Positions 55,152 to 63,936 are shown, counted from the stretch's first letter. The stretch: DNA of 64,000 nucleotides from Saccharicrinis sp965230625 (GCA_965230625.1 CBDDLL010000001.1:2046001-2110000); one strand, 5' to 3'. The notes: a model not told the origin generated them from the letters alone. Numbers and translations: made by a program.

Positions 55152-56531
55152 ATGACTATGCGATTAATTTCAGTTTGGGTGTTATTGATGACGGAGATTA
55201 TTTTATCGGCACAATCTCCAACACAAACCATCAAAGGAAGAGTAGTAGATGCCGATAGCCATATTTCCTTACCAGGGGTTAATGTTTTTATTATGGAGAG
55301 TGATCCTCCCAAAGGAACAATAACTGACGTTGATGGTTATTTCCAGTTAGAGGATGTACCTGTTGGAAGGTATACCATTCAGTTAAGTTTTATGGGATAC
55401 GAACCAGCTATCTATAAGGAAATAGCAGTGGGATCTGGTAAACAGGTAGTGTTAAATGTAGCTCTAAAGGAAAGTTTACAACAGTTGGATGAGGTTGTGG
55501 TGAAACCAGGATTTAGAAAGGATAAACCACAGAATAATATGGCCACTTTGTCGGCTCGTTCTTTTTCTGTAGAAGAAGCTATGCGTTATGCAGGAGGATG
55601 GAATGATCCTTCTCGTTTGGCCGGTTCTTTTGCTGGTGTAACAATGGCTGAGGGTGTAAATGATAATGCAATTGTTATTCGGGGTAATGCGCCTAAAGGT
55701 ATATTGTGGAGACTTGAAGGTGTGGAAATTCCGGCTCCTAACCACTTGAATGGAGTAAATAATGGAGGTGGAATAGAGACGGTATTTAGTGTGAATATGC
55801 TGGCCAATTCTGATTTTTATACAGGCGCCTTTCCTGCCGAATATGGTAATGCTATGTCAGGTGTTTTTGATATGCAATTCAGGAGTGGAAATAGTAATAA
55901 ACGGGAATCAACTTTTCAGATTGGTACACAGGGAATTGATCTTAGTTCCGAGGGACCAATAGGGAAAGAGAATAAATCGTCTTATTTGTTTAACTATAGG
56001 TATTCAACCATGGGATTAGTGGGCAATTTAGCAGATGGGAATTTCGGTATGCCAGAGTATCAGGATTTAAGCTTTAAATTTAATTTGCCAACAAAAAAAG
56101 CAGGAACATTTTCGTTATGGGGTATAGGTGGACTTAGTTCTGTGGCGTTTGATCCGGAAGATGATATGGATGAATGGAGTAACACCTTTGATAACAATAA
56201 ATATAAAACAGGTTCTGATATAGCAGCAACAGGACTTTCTCATAAAGTGAATGTGGGTAAGAGTAATTATTTAAATACTTCACTGGCCTTTACTTATGAT
56301 GGATTTGATATGAAAAGTGAGCAGTGGCAACGTGATAATTCCAGAATTCCAATAGCAGATCACAACGAAGAGAATTACAGGGTGATTCTTAAATCTTATC
56401 TAAATCAGAAAATAAGCAAACGAGTTACTTTAAGAACTGGTATGAGTTTTACATCTTACAATTATAACTTAGATGTAAAAGGAAATGAGAATCCAGGAGT
56501 AGATAAGAGACTTATGATGGATTTGATATGA
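55152..56531 (+). CDS. TonB-dependent receptor, N-terminal part (broken gene)
   Basis: First part of an outer-membrane TonB-dependent receptor: signal peptide (ending LSAQSP), CarboxypepD_reg-like domain (about 25-110, GRVVDADSHISLPGVNVFI), plug (about 120-235, IVIRGNAPKGILWRLEGVEIP) and the first barrel strands. After residue about 450 the frame runs off through a tandem duplication into VDKRLMMDLI and stop. Removing one copy of the duplicated segment restores a single open frame into the next fragment (DKSLVLIAKQKG). The gene as given is a pseudogene, unless the duplication is an assembly error. Substrate unknown; not SusC-type and no SusD follows. Confidence 0.85.
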   Translation: MTMRLISVWVLLMTEIILSAQSPTQTIKGRVVDADSHISLPGVNVFIMESDPPKGTITDVDGYFQLEDVPVGRYTIQLSFMGYEPAIYKEIAVGSGKQVVLNVALKESLQQLDEVVVKPGFRKDKPQNNMATLSARSFSVEEAMRYAGGWNDPSRLAGSFAGVTMAEGVNDNAIVIRGNAPKGILWRLEGVEIPAPNHLNGVNNGGGIETVFSVNMLANSDFYTGAFPAEYGNAMSGVFDMQFRSGNSNKRESTFQIGTQGIDLSSEGPIGKENKSSYLFNYRYSTMGLVGNLADGNFGMPEYQDLSFKFNLPTKKAGTFSLWGIGGLSSVAFDPEDDMDEWSNTFDNNKYKTGSDIAATGLSHKVNVGKSNYLNTSLAFTYDGFDMKSEQWQRDNSRIPIADHNEENYRVILKSYLNQKISKRVTLRTGMSFTSYNYNLDVKGNENPGVDKRLMMDLI

Positions 56532-56712
56532 AAAGTGAGCAGTGGCAACGTGATAATTCCAGAATTCCAATAGCAGATCACAACGAAGAGAATTACAGGG
56601 TGCTAAATCAGAAAATAAGCAAACGAGTTACTTTAAGAACTGGTATGAGTTTTACATCTTACAATTATAACTTAGATGTAAAAGGAAATGAGAATCCAGG
56701 AGTAGATAAGAG
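56292..56712 (+). repeat. Imperfect tandem duplication inside the receptor gene
   Basis: Segment 56292-56509 (218 bp) is repeated at 56510-56712 (203 bp). The second copy lacks 15 bp (56384-56398, ATTCTTAAATCTTAT) but is otherwise the same. Both lengths leave a remainder of 2 when divided by 3, so the duplication shifts the frame. Confidence 0.92.
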
Positions 56713-57694
56713 CCTGGTGCTTATTGCTAAACAAAAAGGAAGTGCGAATGCAATACATGCTTATTCTCAAGTAAAATGGAGAGTTGCACCAACATTGGAT
56801 TTCAATGCAGGAGGAGGTATAACTTACTTTGATATGAACGATGAAGTGATTGCAGAACCACGAACGGGTATTACATGGAGATTTAAACCTCATCATGCAT
56901 TTAATTTTGCATATGGAAAACATAGTAGGTTAGAGCCATTGCGTTTTTATCAGGCGAAAGGAAATAATGGAGAACTTCTAAATCCAGATTTGAAGATAAC
57001 TAAATCCAATCATTACGTGTTTTCTTACGATTATAGGATTAATCCAAATTTAAAGTTTAAGCTGGAACCTTATTACCAAGAATTGTATGATGTGCCTGTA
57101 ATTGAGGGTACTTCGGAATCGTTAATTAATTATACATGGGATATGTATTTTCAGGATCCACTTGTTAATAAAGGAAGCGGGTCTAATATGGGAATTGATT
57201 TTACATTGGAACGCTATATGAAAGATGGGTATTACTATATGCTAACAGCAACGTTTTTTGATTCAAAGTATAAAGGAGGCGATAGTAAGGAAAGAAATAC
57301 CTCTTTTAACAGAGGTTTCGTTATTAATTTATTGGGAGGAAAAGAATGGCAAGTTCGACAAAATAATATTTTTGGTATCAATGGAAAAGTAGCTTACATG
57401 GGAGGAAATCGTTTTACTCCAGCTGATAATCAGGCATCACAAGTAAATGAAATGGTGGTGTTAGACCATGATAAAGCTTACGAATGGCAAGAGAATAACA
57501 AGTTATTTTTGGATATTGCCTTTAACTACAGAATAAATAAAGCAAAGCGATCGCATGTATTGACTTTGCAGGCAAAAAATGCACTTATGCAAAGTGAGAT
57601 GTTTGGTTGGGCCTATGACTTTAAAAAGCAAAAGGTTGTTGAGCATGGAGTTACGATGATGTACCCATATTTTACTTATAGAATCGAGTTTTAA
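56528..57694 (+). CDS. TonB-dependent receptor, C-terminal part (broken gene)
   Basis: Continuation of the same receptor in another frame: 388 residues of outer-membrane beta barrel (alternating aromatic strands; FNFAYGKHSRLEPLRFYQ, HYVFSYDYRINPNLKFKLEPYY) ending in YPYFTYRIEF with a terminal Phe, the barrel-assembly signal. The first 60 residues are the second copy of the duplicated segment. It has no signal peptide of its own and cannot be exported as a separate product. The ATG used is internal, so translation is doubtful. Confidence 0.8.
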   Translation: MKSEQWQRDNSRIPIADHNEENYRVLNQKISKRVTLRTGMSFTSYNYNLDVKGNENPGVDKSLVLIAKQKGSANAIHAYSQVKWRVAPTLDFNAGGGITYFDMNDEVIAEPRTGITWRFKPHHAFNFAYGKHSRLEPLRFYQAKGNNGELLNPDLKITKSNHYVFSYDYRINPNLKFKLEPYYQELYDVPVIEGTSESLINYTWDMYFQDPLVNKGSGSNMGIDFTLERYMKDGYYYMLTATFFDSKYKGGDSKERNTSFNRGFVINLLGGKEWQVRQNNIFGINGKVAYMGGNRFTPADNQASQVNEMVVLDHDKAYEWQENNKLFLDIAFNYRINKAKRSHVLTLQAKNALMQSEMFGWAYDFKKQKVVEHGVTMMYPYFTYRIEF

Positions 57695-57744
57695 TAAGAT
57701 TAAAGACTGGATTTTGGTATTATTAAATCTTATGTGGTTTTATT

Positions 57745-57822
57745 CCCCGACCCTTGGGTCGGAAATGAAATTGTTTGCATAGCAAACATAATTTGATACC
57801 TCGGAGCTTACTCCGGGGTCAT
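57745..57822. repeat. Cluster of three hairpins in the intergenic region
   Basis: CCGACCC/GGGTCGG (57747-57762), TGTTTGC/GCAAACA (57772-57788) and CCTCGGAG/CTCCGGGG (about 57803-57822) follow one another closely. The GACCC of the first could alternatively pair with GGGTC at the end of the third. Richer in G+C than the surroundings. Resembles a REP-like or mobile intergenic element. The rest of the 57695-58109 gap holds only the terminator below. Confidence 0.5.
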
Positions 57823-58002
57823 TCATTTTATTTTCCAAAGGACTAATTTATCTCTAACAAATACTCGTTTATAAAAGGAAACAGTTGGTTAATAAATGTA
57901 TTTAAACTTTTAATGGGATAATATAGTATCAAAAAGTAGTTTCAGGAAATAAAAACAACGGTTGTTATTATTTATGAAATGTGTTGTGTTGATATAAAAA
58001 TT

Positions 58003-58038
58003 AAAGCCTGGTTTCAGTTTGATGCCAGGCTTTTTTTT
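58003..58038 (+). terminator. Intrinsic terminator
   Basis: AAAGCCTGG and CCAGGCTTT (9-bp stem, 13-base loop), then a T-run to 58038. The orientation suits transcripts from the receptor region; the A-rich 5' side makes it potentially bidirectional for the convergent SDR gene. Confidence 0.8.
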
Positions 58039-58109
58039 CTTGTTACCAAGTTCATAAAAAGGGTGTTGTGATCAAAAAAATAGTGTATATGTATTTGGTT
58101 TAGATTACT

Positions 58110-58922
58110 TTATGCAAATGTATTTTTATGCTCTTCTACAAAAGTTTTAAATGTAATAGGCTCATTAGATGTAATATTTTTAAAGTCATTTGTTGTTTCC
58201 GAAAAATATCCTGCACTAATGCCAGCATATAAATAGCTCATAAAATCCACAATATTATTTGGTAATCCATAGTTTACTAAAGTTTGCCTATACTCTTCGT
58301 TACTTGGCTTTATGTTTTCAACTTTTCTATTTAATATTTCAGTAAATATATCAGCCATCTCATCATGACTAAGAGATTCTTTTCCTGAAAGCGTATAAGT
58401 TTTTCCTGTATGCTCTTTAGGATTCTGAAGAATAGTAACACAAGCCTTAGCAACATCTCTAACATCGATATATGATGTTTTACTTACATCTGTTGGGAGG
58501 TAAATTTTTCCACTTTTTACAGCTTCAATATCAAAGTTTATGAAGTTTTGAAAAATGAAATTAGGCCTAACAATCGAATAATCAATTCCAACTTGTTTTA
58601 TTATTTCTTCTGCCTTAAATAAAGCACTTTCTGGTGCATTATTAACTCCATAAACAGTTGAAAGTAAGATAAACTTAATTCCATTCTCCTTTACTTTTTT
58701 AAGAAAAACCTTTAATTCATCAGGAAAAGCTTTGTAGTTTGGAGGTGATACAATAAATACTTTATCAATTTCAGATAATGACTCATGAAATGTTTCTGGT
58801 TTATTCCAAATTAATAAGGGTTGGGTACTTTGAGATACACCTTTAGCTGGTATTCCTTTTTGTTTAAGAAGTTCTAAAACTGAACTTCCAAATGTTCCTG
58901 TTGATCCTGTTACTAAAATCAT
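58110..58922 (-). CDS. NmrA-like NAD(P)-binding oxidoreductase
   Basis: A 270-aa atypical SDR. It opens with ILVTGSTGTFGSSVLELL (GxxGxxG nucleotide loop), has KVFIVSPPN, YSIVRPNFIFQNF and the NmrA-type C-terminus (YTLSGKESLSHDEMADIF). Relatives include quinone oxidoreductases (QorB) and redox sensors. It is transcribed away from an HxlR regulator with a palindrome between, a common arrangement for electrophile or quinone response. Catalytic Tyr-x-x-x-Lys is not evident, as in NmrA proteins. Confidence 0.9.
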   Translation of the reverse strand: MILVTGSTGTFGSSVLELLKQKGIPAKGVSQSTQPLLIWNKPETFHESLSEIDKVFIVSPPNYKAFPDELKVFLKKVKENGIKFILLSTVYGVNNAPESALFKAEEIIKQVGIDYSIVRPNFIFQNFINFDIEAVKSGKIYLPTDVSKTSYIDVRDVAKACVTILQNPKEHTGKTYTLSGKESLSHDEMADIFTEILNRKVENIKPSNEEYRQTLVNYGLPNNIVDFMSYLYAGISAGYFSETTNDFKNITSNEPITFKTFVEEHKNTFA

Positions 58923-58953
58923 AATTACTAAATTTAAAGTTATTGTTTCATTG

Positions 58954-58961
58954 CAAATGTA
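58954..58961 (-). promoter_or_regulatory. -7 element of the NmrA-like gene
   Basis: Minus strand TACATTTG, matching TAnnTTTG, 31 bases before the start codon. The palindrome at 58988-59003 would cover the -33 region. Confidence 0.5.
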
Positions 58962-58987
58962 AGTCTATTGGTTTATTTTAGTAACCT

Positions 58988-59003
58988 GTTACCAATTGGT
59001 AAC
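58988..59003. promoter_or_regulatory. Candidate HxlR operator
   Basis: GTTACCAATTGGTAAC is a perfect 16-bp palindrome. Further GTAAC or GTTAC-related half-sites occur at 58981, 59018 and 59028, all within the divergent promoter region. Confidence 0.55.
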
Positions 59004-59036
59004 TAATAAAATAGTGGTAACCAACAAGTAACTATT

Positions 59037-59372
59037 ATGGCAGATTATAAAAAGATAACTGACTGTCCTATAGCAGTAACATTGAATTTTATTGGAGGAA
59101 GATGGAAGACAATTATTTTATACGTGATGGCAGATAAAACATTAAGATTTGGTGAAATTGCTGCTAGGATTCCTTCTATATCAAGAAAGGTGCTTACACA
59201 ACAATTGAAGGAACTTGTAGAAGATGGATTAATTATGAGGAAACAATTTAATGAAATACCTCCTCGCGTAGAATATACAATTACCGAATTTGGTAAAAGT
59301 CTTAATAATGTGCTAAAAAACATGGAGGTGTGGGGGATGGAATATGGGCTAAAATCTAAAAAGTTTGAATAG
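59037..59372 (+). CDS. HxlR-family transcriptional regulator
   Basis: A 111-aa winged-helix protein. DCPIAVTLNFIGGRWKTIILY holds the conserved Cys12 before the first helix and the GGRWK motif; then RFGEIAARIPSISRKVLTQQL (recognition helix) and the wing PPRVEYTITEFGKSL. HxlR proteins usually sense electrophiles or oxidants through that cysteine and control the adjacent divergent gene, here the NmrA-like oxidoreductase. Confidence 0.93.
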   Translation: MADYKKITDCPIAVTLNFIGGRWKTIILYVMADKTLRFGEIAARIPSISRKVLTQQLKELVEDGLIMRKQFNEIPPRVEYTITEFGKSLNNVLKNMEVWGMEYGLKSKKFE

Positions 59373-59459
59373 TTAATTAAAAATAGAATTACTGACAATG
59401 AAACATAGCTTATAATATATTGTAAGCTATCATGGTAAATATTATATGTAGTTAATAAT

Positions 59460-60209
59460 ATGATAAAATATAAAATAGAACATGACCTTGATTCTCCCGA
59501 GAGAACTTTAATTCATAAGGAGATTATAAAGAATAAGAAATTCTTATTTCAACTATATAAGGATTGGTATTCGGTTTTTACAAACGAAATAAAAGGATTA
59601 CCTAATGATACAGTAATAGAACTTGGATCTGGAGGTGGATTTTTAAAAGAGATTGAACCAAAGATAATATGTACCGATGTATTGGACTTACCTACTAACG
59701 ATATGACATTTTCGGCATTAGATATGCCATTTGAGAAAGATTCTGTAGGTGGAATATTTATGATAGATACAATGCATCATATTCCGGATAGTGAAAAATT
59801 TTTGCAGGAGGTTGATAGGGTATTGATGAAAAATGGAAAAATGATATTAATAGAACCAGCAAACAGTATTTGGGGTAGATTTATATATAAAAACTTTCAT
59901 CATGAACCATTCAACCCTAAAGGAGATTGGCATATCCCAATAGAAGGTCCATTATCCGGGGCAAATGGAGCATTGCCATGGATTGTATTTATGAGGGATA
60001 AAGAAATGTTTTCTAAGAAGTTTCCAAATCTAAAAATAGAAAGTATAGAACATACAAACCCAATATTATATTTATTAAGTGGAGGAGTTTCAAGACGACA
60101 GATTTTTCCGAATTTTACATATAATTTTATAAAATTCTTTGATAAATTGCTAGTGAAATGTTGGAGTCAGATTTCGATGTTTATGATAATTAAAATAACT
60201 CGGGTCTAA
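59460..60209 (+). CDS. Class I SAM-dependent methyltransferase
   Basis: A 249-aa enzyme with motif I VIELGSGGGFLKEI, an acidic ICTDVLDLP end of strand 2 and post-motif MIDTMHHIPDSEKFLQEVDRVLMKNGKMILIEP, the methyltransferase 11 pattern. The C-terminal half (about 150-249) is not typical and may bind a specific substrate, which I cannot name. Followed 25 bp later by an AlkD-like gene on the same strand. Confidence 0.85.
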   Translation: MIKYKIEHDLDSPERTLIHKEIIKNKKFLFQLYKDWYSVFTNEIKGLPNDTVIELGSGGGFLKEIEPKIICTDVLDLPTNDMTFSALDMPFEKDSVGGIFMIDTMHHIPDSEKFLQEVDRVLMKNGKMILIEPANSIWGRFIYKNFHHEPFNPKGDWHIPIEGPLSGANGALPWIVFMRDKEMFSKKFPNLKIESIEHTNPILYLLSGGVSRRQIFPNFTYNFIKFFDKLLVKCWSQISMFMIIKITRV

Positions 60210-60234
60210 CATGTAAAGTAACATTAAAAATGTA

Positions 60235-60963
60235 ATGAAGGAAAAAGTAATCATAAAAGTTCGACAAGCATTAAGAAATTGTGTGGATAGTAAAACGCTT
60301 GATTCTTCAAAACACTTTTTTAAAAAAGGGGAAGAGGCTTTAGTTTATGGAGTTAAGATGGCTGAAGTCAGCAAAATTGGTAAGGAGTTTTATAAACAAA
60401 TAAAAGAGCTTTCCAAACTAGAAATCTTTGAACTTTGTGAGGAGCTATGGAAATCGAGATACCTTGAAGAAGCTGTAGTTGCTTGCATATGGTCAAGTTC
60501 TTTGCATGATAAATATGAACCTTCTGATTTTAAATTTTTTGAGCTTTGGGTTAAAAACTATGTAAACAATTGGGCTGATTGCGACACGTTATGTAATCAT
60601 ACTATTGGAACTTTTATCATGATGTATCCTGAATATGTGGATGAATTAAAGAAATGGGCAAAATCAACTGAACGCTGGGTTAAAAGAGCTTCTGCCGTAA
60701 CATTGATTCTGCCAGCTCGAAAAGGAATGTTTTTAAAAGATATTCTTGAAATAGCAGATATTCTTCTTCTCGACAAAGACGATTTGGTTCAAAAAGGTTA
60801 TGGGTGGATGTTGAAAGTAGCAAGTCAAACTTATCAAAAAGAAGTATTTGATTATGTGCTATCTAAAAAAGCAATTATGCCACGTACAGCATTACGCTAT
60901 GCCATTGAAAAAATGCCTAAAGAATTAAGAGTAGAAGCAATGAAAAAGGATGTAAAACATTAA
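60235..60963 (+). CDS. DNA alkylation repair protein, AlkD-like
   Basis: A 242-aa all-helical HEAT-repeat protein. KIGKEFYKQIKELSKLEIFELCEELWKSRYLEE, FFELWVKNYVNNWADCDTLCN and ERWVKRASAVTLILPAR are AlkD-family stretches; the Trp-Asp pair (NNWADCD) and Arg of RWVKRAS line the DNA-binding cleft in known members. Predicted to remove alkylated purines. Not linked in function to the neighbouring methyltransferase as far as I can see. Confidence 0.9.
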   Translation: MKEKVIIKVRQALRNCVDSKTLDSSKHFFKKGEEALVYGVKMAEVSKIGKEFYKQIKELSKLEIFELCEELWKSRYLEEAVVACIWSSSLHDKYEPSDFKFFELWVKNYVNNWADCDTLCNHTIGTFIMMYPEYVDELKKWAKSTERWVKRASAVTLILPARKGMFLKDILEIADILLLDKDDLVQKGYGWMLKVASQTYQKEVFDYVLSKKAIMPRTALRYAIEKMPKELRVEAMKKDVKH

Positions 60964-60993
60964 TAACTTTGTTATTATAGTGATTTGTTTACA

Positions 60994-61797
60994 ATGCAAA
61001 AAATAAAGTGGGAAAAACTCCCCAAAAAAGAAAGTCTACACATATTATCTAAAATAAATTTTTGGAGTCAATCTCCAGATCCATTTCTATCTGTGACATA
61101 CGACCTCGATATAAACTCTACCTTGGATTTCCTAAATAATTATCGGAAACAAAAGGCAGAAAAAGTTACCATCACACATTTATTGAATAAAGTATTTGCA
61201 ATAGCATTCAAAGAAAACCCATTATTCAATAGTGTAATATTAAGAAACAGGGTTTATTTATTAGGAGATGTACATTTGGTTAATGCTGTTTTAGTAGACA
61301 AAACAGATATAACAAGTGCTTTAAAAACATTCATTATTCAAAATCCTCAAAACATGTTGTTGGAAGAAATTTCTGATTATTTTGAAAAGGAGAAAGAGAG
61401 ATTGAAGAATGATTATAGTGTAAAAAAAAGCTATAGAGAATATATTTCCTCAAAGATTTTAATGAAATATCGATTGAATAAATTAATGGGGGAGAAAAAA
61501 TTCTTTCAGATGCTTTTAAAGAAAAGTTTGTTTTCAAATATATTAATTACAAATACTTCATTTGGTGGAGAATCAAAATTTCGTATTACTAAAACTCCAA
61601 TATATTTTGCAAAGTTCGTTTTAAGAATTCATGTTCATAGCATTCAAACCACAATGCTAGAAAATAAAATATTAAAAAAACTACCTATTCTAGTTACTGT
61701 AGATCATCGTTTAGTGGATGCATTTCATTTACATAGTTTTGGTGAAACATTGCAAAAAATTTTAAATAACCCTGAAGAGTATTTGGTTGGAGATTAG
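60994..61797 (+). CDS. Stand-alone 2-oxoacid dehydrogenase E2-like acyltransferase domain
   Basis: A 267-aa protein resembling only the catalytic domain of E2 acyltransferases or chloramphenicol acetyltransferase. FLNNYRKQKAEKVTITHLLNKVFAIAF is the family's conserved N-terminal part; the active-site motif is TVDHRLVDAFHLHSF (His238). It lacks the lipoyl and E1-binding domains and a dehydrogenase neighbour, so it cannot be a normal complex core. The usual DHRxxDG has Ala instead of the last Gly. The TTG at 60985 opens the frame; the ATG at 60994 is taken as start. Confidence 0.8.
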   Translation: MQKIKWEKLPKKESLHILSKINFWSQSPDPFLSVTYDLDINSTLDFLNNYRKQKAEKVTITHLLNKVFAIAFKENPLFNSVILRNRVYLLGDVHLVNAVLVDKTDITSALKTFIIQNPQNMLLEEISDYFEKEKERLKNDYSVKKSYREYISSKILMKYRLNKLMGEKKFFQMLLKKSLFSNILITNTSFGGESKFRITKTPIYFAKFVLRIHVHSIQTTMLENKILKKLPILVTVDHRLVDAFHLHSFGETLQKILNNPEEYLVGD

Positions 61798-61876
61798 AAT
61801 ATTGTATTCGTAATTATCTTAAATAATTATAACAAAACAACAGTAAAAAGTCATCTTAAATTAATAGGCTTTATTA

Positions 61877-62356
61877 ATGTATTCATTAAATTTGGCTAAT
61901 GAACATAAATATAGCTGTGTTGTGAAAAACGTATTAGAAGTATCTCTTAATAATTTAAACGACAAATTGCATTTCAATGGGGTGAGTGGTAAAAATGAAC
62001 CTATCTCCATTGATTATATACCACCTCTTGGCGATGGTCTGGGGTATACCTCGCTTGAGTTATTACTCCTTAGCCTTTCCTCGTGTGTTGCAAGCACTAT
62101 ACTAGCCTTTTTAAGAAAAATGGGCAAAACCATTACAGGTACAAATGTTTCTGCTATTGGAAATAGGAAAACAGAACATCCCACAGGCTTCGAAAGCATT
62201 AAAATAGAATTAAACATACAATCGAATGACTTAACTAATAATGAAATGGATAAGGTTATTCAGCAATCAGAGGAGCTTTATTGTCCTGTATGGTCAATGT
62301 TAAAAGGTAATGTTGATATTGTTGTAGATTATAAAATACTAAACGAAAATAAATAA
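61877..62356 (+). CDS. OsmC/Ohr-family protein
   Basis: A 159-aa member of the OsmC fold. The two redox cysteines of the family are present (LLSLSSCVASTILAF and EELYCPVWSML). Proteins of this group reduce organic or fatty-acid hydroperoxides; many remain uncharacterised. GYTSLELLLLSLSSC is the usual helix. A partial DUF3795 frame begins 5 bp downstream. Confidence 0.88.
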   Translation: MYSLNLANEHKYSCVVKNVLEVSLNNLNDKLHFNGVSGKNEPISIDYIPPLGDGLGYTSLELLLLSLSSCVASTILAFLRKMGKTITGTNVSAIGNRKTEHPTGFESIKIELNIQSNDLTNNEMDKVIQQSEELYCPVWSMLKGNVDIVVDYKILNENK

Positions 62357-62360
62357 CAGT

Positions 62361-62468
62361 ATGTTGCTTAATAAGAATATAGTTGCAGTATGTGGATTAT
62401 ACTGTGGTGCTTGCGGTGTTTATTATGCTACCCAGGAAAAAGACGAAAAGAAACTACAAGAAATGTAA
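62361..62468 (+). pseudogene. Remnant of a DUF3795 gene
   Basis: A 35-residue frame starting at 62361 reads NIVAVCGLYCGACGVYYATQ, the typical N-terminus of DUF3795 proteins (cysteine-rich, normally over 100 aa), then stops after QEM. The following 60 bases encode, in another frame, EFRKCGNEPSND before a stop near 62550. The central cysteine-rich part is gone, so this is most likely a decayed gene. Confidence 0.5.
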
Positions 62469-62641
62469 TACTATTAATGGGGCCTATGATATAGAATTTA
62501 GAAAGTGTGGCAACGAACCGAGTAATGATGTTGTGAGAGATTACATGTAATGAACAAGATTTATTGTAATTAATTATATAAGGGAGATTAACATAAATCC
62601 ATTAAGTATTTCATACTACAAATGAATATAAACTTCATACA

Positions 62642-63031
62642 ATGAAAGTAATAGACAAAAAACTAATTAGTGAGCTTGAAGAAAAACTTTTAGAGTCGAT
62701 GAAAACGAGTGATATTAAAGCTCTAGACGATATGTTACATGATGATTTATTGTTTGTTATTCCCACAGGACAAACAGTAACAAAGGAAATAGATTTATCT
62801 AATCTACAATCAGGGAACTTAAAAATAGCTGAGATCTTACAAAGCGAGCAAGAAATAAGTTTAATTGATGATTGTGCTATTGTTTCTGTTGTTATTGACT
62901 TAAAAGGAGATTATTTAGGACAAGCCATTAACGAAAAAATAAAATATATTAGAACCTGGAAATTATTTGATAACGAATGGAAAGTGATTGGAGGAGCTGG
63001 TGTGCAAATAAAGAATGTACCCAATCAATAA
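62642..63031 (+). CDS. NTF2-like / DUF4440 protein
   Basis: A 129-aa protein with an N-terminal helix (ISELEEKLLESMKTSDIKALDDMLHDDLLFVIPTG), followed by beta strands ending RTWKLFDNEWKVIGGAGVQI, the pattern of SnoaL-like / DUF4440 proteins of the NTF2 fold. These are small-molecule binding or isomerase-type domains with many functions; none can be assigned here. Transcribed in the same direction as the AraC gene 65 bp later. Confidence 0.83.
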   Translation: MKVIDKKLISELEEKLLESMKTSDIKALDDMLHDDLLFVIPTGQTVTKEIDLSNLQSGNLKIAEILQSEQEISLIDDCAIVSVVIDLKGDYLGQAINEKIKYIRTWKLFDNEWKVIGGAGVQIKNVPNQ

Positions 63032-63096
63032 GTAAAGCGATAAAATTCAAATACGTTTAAAATTTACATTGGCATTTGAATAACTAATCTTTATAA

Positions 63097-63936
63097 ATGG
63101 ATATATTTACTGTACCAGATGACTTGGAGTTAGATTCTTCTCTAATGGTAGATGTTTACGACTACCGAAGTACACAAGAAGTTACCAAGCAGCAGATTGT
63201 TCTTTCAAAAAACACCTTTAGTTTTTTAAGTGAAGGAATAAAAGAAGTTGTTTCCGAGAGTTCTTCCTTTTCTATTGATAGAACAGAGTTTTTATTAATG
63301 AAATCTGGTCATTGCTTAATGACGGAAAAGCTTTCTGATATCAACAATTCATATAGAAGTATACTATTTTTATTCTCTAATGAAGCAGTTTTAAATTTCA
63401 TAAGAAAATTCGAATTAAAACCCAATATATCCTCTACGAATACTTCTGTATATTCATTTAAATACGACGATTTTATAAAGAGATTTGTAAGTAGTTTAAT
63501 CGATATTTCTAAAATGTCGAAAAGCATTCAAAGAAAAATCCTTGCTACAAAATTTGAAGAAATAATGCTCTATCTTGTTGAGTTAAAAGGTAGTGATTTT
63601 CTTTTTTCATTAATAACAAATGGAGGTGATCAAGCTCAAAAATTTATTCGAACTGTAGAGAGTAACCAGTTGAATAAATTAACATTAAAAGAACTTGCTT
63701 TTTTATGCGATATGAGTGTTTCTTCCTTTAAAAGAGAATTTGAGAAACATTATGCCATATCTCCAATAAAGTGGTTTCAAGACAGAAGGTTGGAACACGC
63801 ATTCCGCTTGTTAAAAGAGGAACAAAAAAGACCTTCTGACATATATTTAGAAGTAGGTTATGAGAATCTATCGAGCTTTGTTCAGGCATACAAGGCTAAG
63901 TTTGGAACAACTCCAAAACAACATCAAAATATTTGA
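63097..63936 (+). CDS. AraC-family transcriptional regulator
   Basis: 279 aa. The N-terminal part (about 1-170) is a cupin-like sensor found in small Bacteroidota AraC proteins (SIDRTEFLLMKSGHCLMTEK). The C-terminal double helix-turn-helix (about 185-279) has LTLKELAFLCDMSVSSFKREFEKHY and PSDIYLEVGYENLSSFVQAYKAKFGTTPKQH. Cytoplasmic. Target unknown; it may act on neighbours outside the window. The last 64 bases of the window hold nothing I can identify. Confidence 0.92.
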   Translation: MDIFTVPDDLELDSSLMVDVYDYRSTQEVTKQQIVLSKNTFSFLSEGIKEVVSESSSFSIDRTEFLLMKSGHCLMTEKLSDINNSYRSILFLFSNEAVLNFIRKFELKPNISSTNTSVYSFKYDDFIKRFVSSLIDISKMSKSIQRKILATKFEEIMLYLVELKGSDFLFSLITNGGDQAQKFIRTVESNQLNKLTLKELAFLCDMSVSSFKREFEKHYAISPIKWFQDRRLEHAFRLLKEEQKRPSDIYLEVGYENLSSFVQAYKAKFGTTPKQHQNI

